DNA of 64,000 bases from Pseudomonas azerbaijanoccidentalis. GTDB taxonomy: Bacteria > Pseudomonadota > Gammaproteobacteria > Pseudomonadales > Pseudomonadaceae. The notes below the pieces were generated by a model that saw only the letters and a program-made list of their open reading frames with translations, was not told where the DNA came from and did no database searches. The stretch is taken from contig NZ_JAHSTU010000003.1 of assembly GCF_019145495.1 (NCBI RefSeq), positions 682,001 through 746,000 of the forward strand. The letters are read 5' to 3'. Of this stretch, positions 18,314-27,415 are shown one piece after another; the stretch's first letter is position 1, and every line of letters starts with the position of its first letter. A program made the position numbers and the translations under genes.

Positions 18314-18325
18314 ATCATATATTCT
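18314..18325 (-). promoter_or_regulatory. Operator-like site, locus A divergent promoter (GMC side)
   Basis: On the minus strand this reads AGAATATATGAT, 10 of 12 positions matching the ATGATATATGAT form seen upstream of locus B genes. It sits about 36 bp upstream of the GMC start codon. Probable binding site for the GntR/FCD regulators at 26675 and 46577; inference from recurrence only. Confidence 0.5.
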
Positions 18326-18404
18326 ACGCGCCCCCGCGCGTCAACCCAGGTGATTTCGCGCAGACGGGTGAGACAGAAAAACGGTTGAAAGTAAAAAATA
18401 AAAT

Positions 18405-18416
18405 ATGATATATCAT
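18405..18416. promoter_or_regulatory. Perfect palindromic operator-like site ATGATATATCAT
   Basis: A perfect 12-bp palindrome in the intergenic region between the divergent GMC and GldA-like genes, 74 bp upstream of the latter. Close variants occur at 44808-44819, 46407-46423, 46484-46495 and 26581-26592. They lie only near genes of the two paralogous loci. This suggests a shared operator for the two near-identical GntR regulators. Confidence 0.6.
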
Positions 18417-18489
18417 CAGTCCGTTGGGTAAAGAACTTCCCGGACACGTCCTCAAATCAATAACAAAAAGCCTCCACGAAGAGGCAAGG

Positions 18490-19653
18490 ATGAACGTTGA
18501 TATGACACAGATATTTGCTGCTCCCAGCCGCTATATCCAGGGCTACAAAGAGCTAGACCGCCTTCACCGGCACGTGGCGTGGTTTGGTCGGCGGTTATTG
18601 GTGGTTACCACCCAGGGGCGCCTGGATAGCCTGAAGCAGACGCTGAGTGCCAGCTTCGAGGCTGAGCACACCCAATTGCACTACGCGATTTTTTCCGGCG
18701 AAGTGACCCGTCAGGAAATCCGGCGATTGACGACGAGCATGAACACCTTTGAATGCGATGGGGTGATCGGCGTGGGCGGCGGCAAGGTCCTGGATGCCGC
18801 CAAGGCTGTGGCGCATCAAGCCAGGGTTCCGTTGTGTATCGTGCCCACCATTGTTTCCAACGATGCTCCCACCAGTTCACTTTCGGTGCTGTACACCGAG
18901 GAAGGCGCATTTGACGATGTGCTGTTTTATGAGCGCAGCCCGGATGTAGTCGTGGTAGATACCTGGATCATCGCCCAGGCCCCGGTGCGGTTGCTGGTGG
19001 CCGGGATGGGGGATGCCTTATCGACCTATTTCGAAGCCCGCACCTGCGTTGAATCGTACCGGGACAATTTTCTCGGTAACGCGGGCGCCGGAATGAAGGA
19101 GGGCGGCTCCGGCGCCAAATCGACGATGACTTCCATGGCCATCGCCGAGCTGTGCTACCGAGTACTGCTTGAAGACGGAATGCAAGCCAAGCGAGCCAGT
19201 GAAAACAAATGCGTTACTAAAGCCTTCAACCGCGTGGTGGAAGCCAATGCCTTGATGAGCGGTATTGGCTTCGAGAGCAATGGCGTCGCCACTGCACACG
19301 CGGTGTATTGCGGATTCAGCGAACTGGGCAACCGCGCGACGATGTACCACGGCGAGTACGTGGCCTTCGGAACGCTGGTGATGCTGGTGCTTGAAGGCAA
19401 ATCCAGCGGTGAACTGGATGCAGTGTTGAGGTTCTGCCTGAGCATCGGTTTACCAGTCACCTTCGAAGACCTCGGCCTGGCCGATATCACCCCACACGAA
19501 CTCGACTGTGTGGCACGCACCGCTGCTGACCCGAACCAGACCAGCAAGGTTGAGCCGTTTGAGGTCACTTTCGATGAAATGAAGGCTGCGCTGATCTCGG
19601 CCAGCGACCTTGGAGAACTCTATAAAAAAGGCGGTTCGTTGCGGGTGGGTTGA
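18490..19653 (+). CDS. Iron/zinc-type alcohol dehydrogenase, glycerol dehydrogenase (GldA)-like, locus A
   Basis: A 387-residue member of the GldA branch of family III alcohol dehydrogenases. Seen motifs are the nucleotide loop GVGGGKVLDAAKAVA (about residues 95-109), PTIVSNDAPTSSLSV, and the metal ligands expected in GMGDALSTYFEA (Asp), GVATAHAVYCGF (His) and TMYHGEYVAFG (His). These NAD enzymes interconvert polyols and hydroxyketones. The start is ATG 18490 with GAGGCAAGG upstream; the frame extends further but has no better site. It is the first gene of a long plus-strand operon (two dehydrogenases, aldehyde dehydrogenase, ABC importer). A paralogue is at 43638-44729. Confidence 0.9.
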   Translation: MNVDMTQIFAAPSRYIQGYKELDRLHRHVAWFGRRLLVVTTQGRLDSLKQTLSASFEAEHTQLHYAIFSGEVTRQEIRRLTTSMNTFECDGVIGVGGGKVLDAAKAVAHQARVPLCIVPTIVSNDAPTSSLSVLYTEEGAFDDVLFYERSPDVVVVDTWIIAQAPVRLLVAGMGDALSTYFEARTCVESYRDNFLGNAGAGMKEGGSGAKSTMTSMAIAELCYRVLLEDGMQAKRASENKCVTKAFNRVVEANALMSGIGFESNGVATAHAVYCGFSELGNRATMYHGEYVAFGTLVMLVLEGKSSGELDAVLRFCLSIGLPVTFEDLGLADITPHELDCVARTAADPNQTSKVEPFEVTFDEMKAALISASDLGELYKKGGSLRVG

Positions 19654-19692
19654 GCCGGTTTGCAACGCAGAGCCACAACAAAAGGTGAACTG

Positions 19693-20865
19693 ATGAAAGC
19701 ATTTCAGGCAAATCTCCCGGTCACACTCGATTTCGAGGCCGGGGCAATCAGACACATGGGTGAAAAGGTCGAGCCATTCGGAAAAAAAGTCTTCCTGATG
19801 GTGGACCCATTTCTTCAGGGCAGTGACCTTGTTGCACAAATTACCAGCAGTTTTGCCGAGCACGACATCGAGTATCTCGAGTTCTACGATATCGTGCCCA
19901 ACCCTCGACATACCACGATCGATCGTGCCGTTGAGCTTGTCCGCGAAGCGGGTTGTGATGTCGTGGTGGCGGTCGGTGGCGGCAGTGCCATTGACTCAGC
20001 AAAAGCGGTTGCCCTCGTTGCCGTACATGGTGGTTATTGCTGGGATTACACCGAACGCCTGGGCGAAGTGGTGACTCGACCGCAAAGCCGCGGGTTGCCG
20101 CTGCTGGTAGTGCCGACTACCTCCGGGACTGGAACCGAAGCGACTCCTTTTGCGGTAATCAACAATCCCGAACTGGGCCTTAAGTGCGCCATCGTCAATC
20201 CGTTCATCTATCCAGATGTTGCTTTGGTCGACCCACAGATCCTGGTTTCGAAACCAGCGAGGCTCACCGCTCTGACTGCGGTCGACACCTTTTGCCACTC
20301 GCTGGAAGCGTACATCAGTATTCACTGTACCCCTTGGGTCGAGATGGTTGCCCTGGAATCGATTCGTTTGTTTGCAACGGACGCCCAGCGCTGCGTCGAA
20401 CACGGCGATGACGTTGAAGCGCGCGCACGTATGGCCTTTGCATCGACGCTCGGAGGAATGGCGATTGCAAGTGCTGGCGTAACGGTTTCCCATGCGTTGG
20501 GTCAACCGTTGGGGGCGATGACTGACGCACCCCACGGCGGTACCGTCGCGGCCAGTACGCCGTATGTGATTGGCTGGACGCTGCCGGTGTGCGCAGACAA
20601 GTTTGCCCGAGTGGCCGAGATTCTCGATCCGTCGACGCAGAGCCTCACGGAGATGGAACGAGCGCAGCGTCTGCCAGGGATTCTTGAAAAACTGTTCACC
20701 ACGTTGGGCGTCACCGATACGTTCCGCAGTTATGGCCTACAGGAACATCAGATCGATGACTTTGCGCAAACGGTATGGACCAGTTTCAACCAGGACCTGG
20801 CCTGCCACCCGAAGAAAATCACCAGCAAAGAGGAAGTCGCCGACATCATAAGAATGTGTTTTTAA
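19693..20865 (+). CDS. Iron-containing alcohol dehydrogenase (family III)
   Basis: A 390-residue iron-type alcohol dehydrogenase of the YqhD/AdhB/1,3-propanediol dehydrogenase branch. It has VAVGGGSAIDSAKAVALVAV, the PTTSGTGTEATPFAVI loop, and Fe ligands in AVDTFCHSLEAYIS, VTVSHALGQPLGAM and DAPHGGTVAA. The start ATG 19693 follows AAAGGTGA. It lies 39 bp after the GldA-like gene and 175 bp before the aldehyde dehydrogenase, so the locus contains two different family III enzymes in tandem. These may act on successive or alternative substrates. Its substrate is unknown. Confidence 0.92.
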   Translation: MKAFQANLPVTLDFEAGAIRHMGEKVEPFGKKVFLMVDPFLQGSDLVAQITSSFAEHDIEYLEFYDIVPNPRHTTIDRAVELVREAGCDVVVAVGGGSAIDSAKAVALVAVHGGYCWDYTERLGEVVTRPQSRGLPLLVVPTTSGTGTEATPFAVINNPELGLKCAIVNPFIYPDVALVDPQILVSKPARLTALTAVDTFCHSLEAYISIHCTPWVEMVALESIRLFATDAQRCVEHGDDVEARARMAFASTLGGMAIASAGVTVSHALGQPLGAMTDAPHGGTVAASTPYVIGWTLPVCADKFARVAEILDPSTQSLTEMERAQRLPGILEKLFTTLGVTDTFRSYGLQEHQIDDFAQTVWTSFNQDLACHPKKITSKEEVADIIRMCF

Positions 20866-21040
20866 ACGTCGTTGTTTCACAGGCGCAGTCTTTGCCGATC
20901 GCTTGATAATCGGCGTTTAGTCTCGCGCCTGACGAAGTTCTGAAGACATTGTTTGACCGACCTGTCACTTGGGTTGGCCGGTTTTTGCATGCTCGAAAAA
21001 CACTATGCCTACAACAAGATCAAACAGGAGACGCAACAGC

Positions 21041-22540
21041 ATGAACACTCTCGTTGATATCGCTGCGGTCCAGAAGCGTGTCGCCTCCCTGAAACTACCG
21101 GGGCAAGCATTCATCAATGGCCGTTTTGTCGACGCTTTGAGCGGCGAGACATTTGCCAACATTTCTCCACGTAACGGCCAGGTGTTGAACCACGTAGCGT
21201 CCTGCCAGGCCGAAGACGTAGACCTCACCGTCAAGGTCGCGCGCCAGGCGTTCGACAGTGGCGTGTGGTCGCAACTGGCGCCGAAGGATCGTAAGAAAGT
21301 CATGCTGCGCTTTGCAGCGCTGTTCGAGCAGCACATGACGGAACTGGCCTTGCTCGAGACGCTGGACATGGGTAAACCAGTCTCCGAAAGTGCCGGGTTC
21401 GATGTGCATGCGGTGCTTGAGTGCCTGCAGTGGTACGCCGAGTGCTGCGACAAGGTCTATGACGAAATCGCGCCGTCTGGGGCGGGCGCGCTGGGGATGA
21501 TTACCCGCGAGGCCATCGGCGTCGTCGCCGCCGTGACACCGTGGAACTTCCCGATGTTGATGGCGATGTGGAAAGTCGCACCGGCTCTGGCGATGGGCAA
21601 CTCGGTGATCCTCAAACCCGCCGAACAATCACCACTGACAGCCTTGCGCATTGCCGAACTGGCAGCACAGGCGGGCATTCCGCCAGGCGTCTTCAACGTG
21701 CTCCCGGGTTTTGGCCCGACCGCTGGCCGTGCGCTTGGCCTGCACATGGACGTCGACACGCTGGTCTTCACAGGATCAGGTGAAGTAGGAAAATTGTTCC
21801 TGCAGTATTCGGGGCAGTCGAACATGAAACGGGTGTGGCTGGAGTGCGGAGGCAAGACCCCGAACATTATTCTCAATGACTGCCGCGATCTAGAAAGGGC
21901 CGCGACCACTGCCGCCAAATCGATGTTTTTCAATCAGGGTGAAGTTTGCGTTGCGCCATCGCGGCTGATCGTCGAGGAGGGGATTGGCGACGAGTTTGTT
22001 GCCGAAGTGTTGAAAGTTGCCCGGACCATCGCGATTGGTGATCCGCTCGATCCGGTTACGCAGTTGGGTGCCATGGTCGACAAGGCGCAGATGGATCGGG
22101 TGCTGGGTTACATCAGAAAAGGCTCCGCGGAAGGTGCACGACTCATCCTAGGTGGCGAACGCGCCACGGGCGTATTGGCCGACGGATTTTTCATTCCACC
22201 GACGATTTTTGACAACGTCACCAACGACATGACCATCGCCCGGGAAGAAATCTTCGGTCCAGTGCTGTCAGTCATCACCGCCAAGGATCACTTGGACGCT
22301 GTGCGTATCGCCAATGATTCGCCCTATGGCCTAGCCGCAAGCCTATGGACTAACGATCTGTCGCGGGCCCACTCGATAATCCGTTCGCTGCGTGCCGGCA
22401 GTGTCTGGGTCAATTGTTTCGACGGTGGCGATATCAGCATGCCGTTTGGTGGTTACAAGCAATCGGGCAATGGCCGCGACCGGTCGCTGCACGCGCTGGA
22501 CAAGTATTCGGAGCTCAAATCCGCCTGGATCGAATTCTAG
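21041..22540 (+). CDS. NAD-dependent aldehyde dehydrogenase (PuuC/BetB-like), locus A
   Basis: A 499-residue aldehyde dehydrogenase. Motifs: AAVTPWNFPMLMAMWKVAPA (oxyanion Asn), TLVFTGSGEVGKLF, LECGGKTPNIILNDCRDLE (general-base Glu), and the catalytic Cys in FFNQGEVCVAPSRL. It ends with SMPFGGYKQSGNGRDRS and a short tail, like the gamma-glutamyl-gamma-aminobutyraldehyde dehydrogenase group. I chose ATG 21041, preceded by CAGGAGACGC. Within locus A it would turn the aldehyde made by the alcohol dehydrogenases into an acid. It is followed after 119 bp by the importer genes. Confidence 0.92.
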   Translation: MNTLVDIAAVQKRVASLKLPGQAFINGRFVDALSGETFANISPRNGQVLNHVASCQAEDVDLTVKVARQAFDSGVWSQLAPKDRKKVMLRFAALFEQHMTELALLETLDMGKPVSESAGFDVHAVLECLQWYAECCDKVYDEIAPSGAGALGMITREAIGVVAAVTPWNFPMLMAMWKVAPALAMGNSVILKPAEQSPLTALRIAELAAQAGIPPGVFNVLPGFGPTAGRALGLHMDVDTLVFTGSGEVGKLFLQYSGQSNMKRVWLECGGKTPNIILNDCRDLERAATTAAKSMFFNQGEVCVAPSRLIVEEGIGDEFVAEVLKVARTIAIGDPLDPVTQLGAMVDKAQMDRVLGYIRKGSAEGARLILGGERATGVLADGFFIPPTIFDNVTNDMTIAREEIFGPVLSVITAKDHLDAVRIANDSPYGLAASLWTNDLSRAHSIIRSLRAGSVWVNCFDGGDISMPFGGYKQSGNGRDRSLHALDKYSELKSAWIEF

Positions 22541-22659
22541 AGTCGGCCGGACTTTCATGGCCGCCTTCGAAACAGGTCCTGTCTGCGACAGAGACCGCGG
22601 GGGCGGCTACCTGAAAGACCCGCAACATTGTTCAAATCAGCGCACTGGAGAATAATAAT

Positions 22660-23901
22660 ATGAAGCTGTCAGCTGTCCGTTCGATCACGACTTTTACCCT
22701 GGCGACGCTTATCGGCACACACGCGTGGGCAGCCAGCAAGCATGAAATCTATAGCTTGATTCCTAACACGGCGTTATCGGGTGTGATTGATCCCGATATG
22801 CCAGATCGCACTTCGATCAACAAAGCCTTACCGCTGAAAAAAAAGGGCGAGCGTCTGCGTATTGGTTGGACTGAAATCACTCTGGGCAACCCCTGGTTTG
22901 TCTCGATGATCGACGACTCGAAAACCATCGCGAAAAAGTACAACTACGATATCGAACTACAAGTGGCTGACAGTGATGTCGCCAAGCAGAGTGCACAGGT
23001 CGATAACTTCATTACCCTGGGTGTCGATCTGATTGTGATCGACCCTACCGATGTCCTCGGCTCGGTATCTGATATTGAGCGTGCGGTGGCTGCAGGGATT
23101 CCGGTCATTACTGTAGGTACCGCCCCGGATTCCGAGGCTCCGGTGATCACCACCAGCACGGGTAACCCTTATGGCAGTGGTTTTGAGGCCGGTAGTTATG
23201 TCGCCTCCAAGTCCGATCCGGCCAGCGTGATCAACGCGGCTATGGTCATTGGCGTGATGGGTAATTCCACGTCCGAAAGCCGAATGAACGGCATGATCTC
23301 CGGGCTCGTTTATGCCCGCTCGCAAGAGCGCAAGCTGGGTCTTTCCAAAGAAGACGCAATGCTCAAGGGCTTCAAGCTGTTCCAACAAGTCAAAGCCAAA
23401 GGCAGCTTCAGCTGGCCGGAAGGTGGCTTTAACGTGCTGGCCTGGGGACGTGGTGACTGGACCGAAGAGGGTGGTCTGGCCGCGACTGAAGATATTCTCG
23501 CGTCCCAGGGCGATAAGCTCAATTTGGTGCTGGCCGAGAACGACTTCATTGCCATCGGTGCGATCAACGCGCTGGAAAATGCCGGCAAGACAAACACCGT
23601 CATGGTCGCTTCCGGTGCAGGCAGTTTTCGGGTGGCGCTGGACTTGATCAAGCAAGGGAAATTGATGGTGAGCGCCACCAACAGTGGCTCCGAAACCGGG
23701 GTTGCCGCCATCGAGTTGATTCACCAGATCCTTGAAAAGGGCCTGGATGCCAACAACCTGCCGCTGGCGTCCTACTTCCCGGTCACTCTGATCACGCCGG
23801 ACAACGTCGACACCTATATCAAGGCTGACAGCCTGCCACCGTCCACCGACAACGTTCCACCGTTCCGTTCCATCGGGCAGATCAAAACCGCCATGAAGTG
23901 A
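22660..23901 (+). CDS. Sugar ABC transporter periplasmic binding protein (type I fold)
   Basis: A 413-residue substrate-binding protein. The signal peptide is MKLSAVRSITTFTLATLIGT followed by HAWA. The mature part has the type I (ribose/xylose-binding-like) fold: RLRIGWTEITLGNPWFVSM, then the DLIVIDPTDVLG and GIPVITVGT strands, and NAGKTNTVMVASGAG late. It carries an N-terminal extension of about 45 residues before the usual fold, which is long for the family. It would capture a monosaccharide or polyol in the periplasm for the ATPase and permease downstream. Ligand unknown. Confidence 0.9.
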   Translation: MKLSAVRSITTFTLATLIGTHAWAASKHEIYSLIPNTALSGVIDPDMPDRTSINKALPLKKKGERLRIGWTEITLGNPWFVSMIDDSKTIAKKYNYDIELQVADSDVAKQSAQVDNFITLGVDLIVIDPTDVLGSVSDIERAVAAGIPVITVGTAPDSEAPVITTSTGNPYGSGFEAGSYVASKSDPASVINAAMVIGVMGNSTSESRMNGMISGLVYARSQERKLGLSKEDAMLKGFKLFQQVKAKGSFSWPEGGFNVLAWGRGDWTEEGGLAATEDILASQGDKLNLVLAENDFIAIGAINALENAGKTNTVMVASGAGSFRVALDLIKQGKLMVSATNSGSETGVAAIELIHQILEKGLDANNLPLASYFPVTLITPDNVDTYIKADSLPPSTDNVPPFRSIGQIKTAMK

Positions 23902-23918
23902 TTTAACGGTATGGAACC

Positions 23919-23955
23919 GGTCTGTTACTGCTGTCTTTGACAGCGGTTATAGACC
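23919..23955 (+). other. Stem-loop between binding-protein and ATPase genes
   Basis: GGTCTGTTACTGCTGTC pairs with GACAGCGGTTATAGACC around a TTT loop, with two internal mismatches. No T-run follows, so it is not a standard terminator. Such hairpins after binding-protein genes often stabilise the upstream message, giving an excess of binding protein; that role is inferred. Confidence 0.6.
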
Positions 23956-23986
23956 GATCAATGACAGTTTATAGACGGTGAAGAAA

Positions 23987-25498
23987 ATGAATGCGATGCA
24001 CAAACCTGCCGTAGAGATGCTCGACATCTCGAAGAAATTCGGTGGTATCAGCGCGCTGAGCAGTGCCAGTTTTTGTGCCCGTGCGGGTGAAGTCCATGCA
24101 CTGATGGGTGAGAACGGCGCGGGCAAGTCAACGTTGATGAAGATCCTTTCTGGCGCCTATGTGCGGGACGCCGGCGGGGTAAGTCTGAACGGCGAAAAAG
24201 TCGATATTCGTAAACCTGGGGATGCACTCAAACTGGGTATTTCGATCATCTACCAGGAGTTTGCCCTGGCCCCGCACTTGTCGGTGGCCGAGAACATCTG
24301 CATAGACGATCTGGGCAAGAGCAAGGGATTTGTAGAGTGGGCTGCAATGCGCAAAAAAGCTCGGGCAATTCTGGATGAGCTGGGTTTCAGCGATATCGAT
24401 GTACGCCAACCGGTCGGCAGTTTGCCGGTGGCTTACCAACAAGCAGTCGAGATCTGCAAGGCACTGTCACGTAAATCATCGGTGCTGATTTTTGACGAAC
24501 CAACCGCGGTACTCACCTCCCATGAAGCGGAGAAGCTGTTCAAAATCCTTGATGAGTTGCGCCGCAAAGGGGCATGCATTGTTTACGTCTCGCACCGCAT
24601 GGATGAAATCTTCCGGATCTGCGATCGCGCCACGGTACTCAAGGATGGCAAGACCGTAGGTACGCTGGATCTGGCCGACATTACCGAGCGCGGATTGATC
24701 GAGATGATGATCGGTCGAGAACTCAGCGACTTGTTCCCTGCGCGTAACAAGCAAATCGGGGAGGTGTTGCTGAAAGTCGAGAATCTCTGTGCCGGACGTC
24801 TGGTGCGCGATGTGAGTTTTGAGGTGCGTGCCGGTGAAGTCCTGGGTTTCTGTGGACTGGTCGGTGCAGGCCGTACAGAAACCATGCGGGCGATTTTTGG
24901 TGCCGACAAAAAAACCTCCGGCACGATTAGACTCGATGGGCAGGAAATCCACAACCAGACCCCCCGTGAAGCCATTGTCAATGGCATCGGCCTGTTGCCC
25001 GAGGATCGAAAACACCAGGGCGTGCTGCTGGAAATGTCGATCAGGGTCAACGGCGCGCTTCGCCCAGACAGTCCCTACACCGGGAACATGGGTTGGATTT
25101 CCAGCGCGCGGGAGACCCAGGGCATCGAATATTTGCGCCAGCAATTGGCGGTCAAGACTCACTCGATAGAACAGTTGGTCGGCGACCTATCGGGCGGTAA
25201 CCAGCAGAAAGTCGCGTTGATGAAATGGGTTGATGCGAGGTGTCGAGTGCTGATTCTCGATGAGCCCACCCGCGGAGTGGATGTGGGCGCAAAAACTGAA
25301 ATCTACCGGGTGATCAACGACCTCGCCGAACAGGGTGTAGCGATCATCATGGTGTCTTCGGAAATGATTGAAATCATCGGTATGTGTGATCGCGTGCTGG
25401 TGATGCGCGAAGGTGCGGTTGCCGGTGAACTTGCGGGCGAACGTATTAAAGAACAAGAAATGATTTGCCTGGCGATGGGAGTCGAACACCATGAGTAA
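23987..25498 (+). CDS. Sugar ABC transporter ATP-binding protein (RbsA/XylG-like, tandem ATPase)
   Basis: About 503 residues with two nucleotide-binding domains, as in RbsA/XylG. Domain 1 has the Walker A motif GENGAGKSTLMKIL and Walker B VLIFDEPTAVL. Domain 2 has a degenerate P-loop GLVGAGRTETMRAIFG, the signature LSGGNQQKVAL and Walker B VLILDEPTRGVDVG. It energises import of the sugar ligand. The start is ATG 23987; a GTG 9 bp earlier is also in frame. It overlaps the permease gene by 8 bp. Confidence 0.94.
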   Translation: MNAMHKPAVEMLDISKKFGGISALSSASFCARAGEVHALMGENGAGKSTLMKILSGAYVRDAGGVSLNGEKVDIRKPGDALKLGISIIYQEFALAPHLSVAENICIDDLGKSKGFVEWAAMRKKARAILDELGFSDIDVRQPVGSLPVAYQQAVEICKALSRKSSVLIFDEPTAVLTSHEAEKLFKILDELRRKGACIVYVSHRMDEIFRICDRATVLKDGKTVGTLDLADITERGLIEMMIGRELSDLFPARNKQIGEVLLKVENLCAGRLVRDVSFEVRAGEVLGFCGLVGAGRTETMRAIFGADKKTSGTIRLDGQEIHNQTPREAIVNGIGLLPEDRKHQGVLLEMSIRVNGALRPDSPYTGNMGWISSARETQGIEYLRQQLAVKTHSIEQLVGDLSGGNQQKVALMKWVDARCRVLILDEPTRGVDVGAKTEIYRVINDLAEQGVAIIMVSSEMIEIIGMCDRVLVMREGAVAGELAGERIKEQEMICLAMGVEHHE

Positions 25499-26546
25499 CC
25501 CTAATTCCAAGCATGTCCCGGCTGAGCTTTTGCAGGAAAACAGCCGCGCTCACGAGAGCAAGGCGAACCGGCGTTCATTGCAGCGCTTGTTTCTAGAACA
25601 CAATGCTTTGGTGATGCTGGTATTGCTGGCTATCGTTGCTAGCGTCCTTTCCGCTGACTTCTTCACGTACCAGAACATTGGCAATCTGTTGCGCCAGTTA
25701 ACTCCTTTGCTGCTGGTCAGCATCGGTATGTTGATTGTGATCCTGACGGCGGGCATCGACTTGTCCGTTGCCTCGGTGGCCGCCGTGGGTGGTATCGTGG
25801 TTGCAATGACCCTCAACGTAATGCCGGTCGAAGGTAGTTTCGGGTTGTTGCTTGCCGTCGCGATTGCGGTGGCGTCTGGGGTGGTGATGGGGTTGGTGAC
25901 GGGTACCTTTATCGCGTATTTCCGCATGGCGCCTTTTATCGCGACGCTGGCCATGATGACGGTTGCGCGTGGGTTGGCGTTTATTTTGTCGAATGGTCAA
26001 CCTCAAAGGCTGGATGACAAGCTGATCAGCGCTCAACTGCTGCGTGATTTCGGTCGGCTGGCCGATGGATTACTCGGTATTCCATGGCCGGTGTGGCTGG
26101 CAGCGCTGGTGACGTTGGTGTTTGCCTTGATCCTCCGTTACAACGCCTATGGACGCTTGACGATTGCCAGCGGGAGCAACGAGACGGCCGTACGCCTGGC
26201 GGGTATTCCGGTAGAACGCTACAAACTGGCGGCCTATGGGATCTGCGGTGGGCTCGCTGCATTGGCCGGAGTGGTGCTTGCTTCGCGTTCGGGGGTCGCG
26301 ACGCCTAGCGCCGGTATGGCACTGGAACTGGACGCGATCGCCGCCTGCGTCATCGGCGGTGCATTGCTGACGGGGGGCAAGGGGACGATTTTTTACACCT
26401 TGGTGGGCGTGCTGGTGTTGGGGCTGATCGGCAACATCATGAACTTGCTGAGCGTGCCGGCCTATCCGCAGCAGATCATCAAAGGTGCGATTATCGTCAT
26501 CGCCGTGCTGTTGCAGGGTGTCGGTCGTCGTGACGCACGTATTTGA
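25491..26546 (+). CDS. Sugar ABC transporter permease (RbsC-like)
   Basis: A 351-residue inner-membrane protein with eight to ten hydrophobic segments after a polar N-terminal tail of about 40 residues. The RbsC/XylH hallmarks are ILTAGIDLSVASVAAVGGIV and GIPVERYKLAAYGICGGLAALAG (read in parts), then LDAIAACVIGGALLTGGKGT, the EAA-like coupling loop. It completes the importer with the two genes upstream. It is the last gene of the locus A operon, 128 bp before the GntR regulator. Confidence 0.94.
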   Translation: MSNPNSKHVPAELLQENSRAHESKANRRSLQRLFLEHNALVMLVLLAIVASVLSADFFTYQNIGNLLRQLTPLLLVSIGMLIVILTAGIDLSVASVAAVGGIVVAMTLNVMPVEGSFGLLLAVAIAVASGVVMGLVTGTFIAYFRMAPFIATLAMMTVARGLAFILSNGQPQRLDDKLISAQLLRDFGRLADGLLGIPWPVWLAALVTLVFALILRYNAYGRLTIASGSNETAVRLAGIPVERYKLAAYGICGGLAALAGVVLASRSGVATPSAGMALELDAIAACVIGGALLTGGKGTIFYTLVGVLVLGLIGNIMNLLSVPAYPQQIIKGAIIVIAVLLQGVGRRDARI

Positions 26547-26579
26547 GTGACTCACCTGCCGGAGTGGCAGGTGCAATTT

Positions 26580-26600
26580 GATGATGTAGGATGCGTTATC
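26580..26600 (+). promoter_or_regulatory. Operator-like site upstream of GntR regulator A
   Basis: The 21-bp segment beginning GATGATGTAGGATGCG and ending TTATC is nearly identical to 46483-46503 upstream of the second GntR gene (one difference, G for T). Its core, ATGATGTAGGAT, is a variant of ATGATATATGAT. It lies about 75 bp before the GTG start, as expected for an autoregulatory site. Confidence 0.55.
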
Positions 26601-26674
26601 TGCGCCCCGGGTTGGCAGTCAATCATCTCTGCCGCCGTCGGCGCACCATCATCGTTCATGGAGATCGAGTAACA

Positions 26675-27355
26675 GTGACCGTGCATAAGCCCATTGATAA
26701 AGGCAACTTGAGCGAACGCGTGTATTCCATTATCCGCACCGCGTTGATGGACGGACAATACCAACCCGGGGATCGATTGCGCATCAGCGCGTTGGCCGAA
26801 CAGTTCGGTGTGTCGATCACGCCAGTGCGCGAAGCGATATTCCGCCTGGTCAGCGATCATGCGCTGGACATGAAGGCGGCGACATCGATTTATGTTCCAG
26901 AGCTCACTGTCAGTCAACTGCGGGAAATCCAGTTGATCCGTCATTTGATCGAAGGCGAGGCGGCGGGTATGGCCGCTCAGCGTATTACCAAACTGGAACT
27001 GGAACATCTCGAAGCTATTCAAGATGCTTTCCAAAAGGCGGTTTCAGTCGATCACAAACAAGCGGCTTTGCTCAATCGTGAATTTCACTTCGGATTGATT
27101 TCCGCTGCCCGCATGCCAGTGGTGTCCAAGACTCTGGAAAACATGTGGGTCATCATGGGACCACTACTGAGTAGGTTCCACGCTGAGGTACCCAAACTGG
27201 AACTGGCCAGTGCCAGGCACAAACACTTCGAAGTCCTGGAAGGCTTGCGCACCCGTGACTCGGCCAAAGCCAAAGGCGCGTTGCAGGCCGATATCGCCTG
27301 GGGCGAGCTGATGATTGACTGGCTGGAGAAAAAGGAAAGCCTGGCGGAGGCCTAA
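26675..27355 (+). CDS. GntR-family regulator, FCD domain, locus A
   Basis: A 226-residue regulator. The N-terminal GntR helix-turn-helix covers about residues 10-75 (SERVYSIIRTALMDGQYQPG, then FGVSITPVREAIFRLVSDHAL). The FCD ligand-binding domain follows, with the acidic/His metal motif in LNREFHFGLISAARM and KHFEVLEGLRTRD. The start is the GTG at 26675 after GGAGATCGAG; the same start and spacing occur in its twin at 46577. The two proteins differ at about 18 positions by my count. Such regulators usually repress until they bind a sugar acid or pathway intermediate. Predicted to act on the ATGATRTATSAT sites. Confidence 0.92.
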   Translation: MTVHKPIDKGNLSERVYSIIRTALMDGQYQPGDRLRISALAEQFGVSITPVREAIFRLVSDHALDMKAATSIYVPELTVSQLREIQLIRHLIEGEAAGMAAQRITKLELEHLEAIQDAFQKAVSVDHKQAALLNREFHFGLISAARMPVVSKTLENMWVIMGPLLSRFHAEVPKLELASARHKHFEVLEGLRTRDSAKAKGALQADIAWGELMIDWLEKKESLAEA

Positions 27356-27376
27356 ACCCTATTGTGTCAGGCTGTC

Positions 27377-27405
27377 GCCCGAGCGCCGATCAAAGGGGCT
27401 CGGGC
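27377..27405. terminator. Hairpin between convergent GntR and MDR genes
   Basis: The perfect 8-bp stem GCCCGAGC/GCTCGGGC lies between the two stop codons. The plus side is followed by GTTGTCGCTTTT, a weak T-tail. It may terminate both convergent transcripts. Confidence 0.6.
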
Positions 27406-27415
27406 GTTGTCGCTT

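Noticed and set aside
22957..23724. 255-codon minus-strand frame inside the binding-protein gene
   Set aside because: Antisense to a well-supported gene; no motif.
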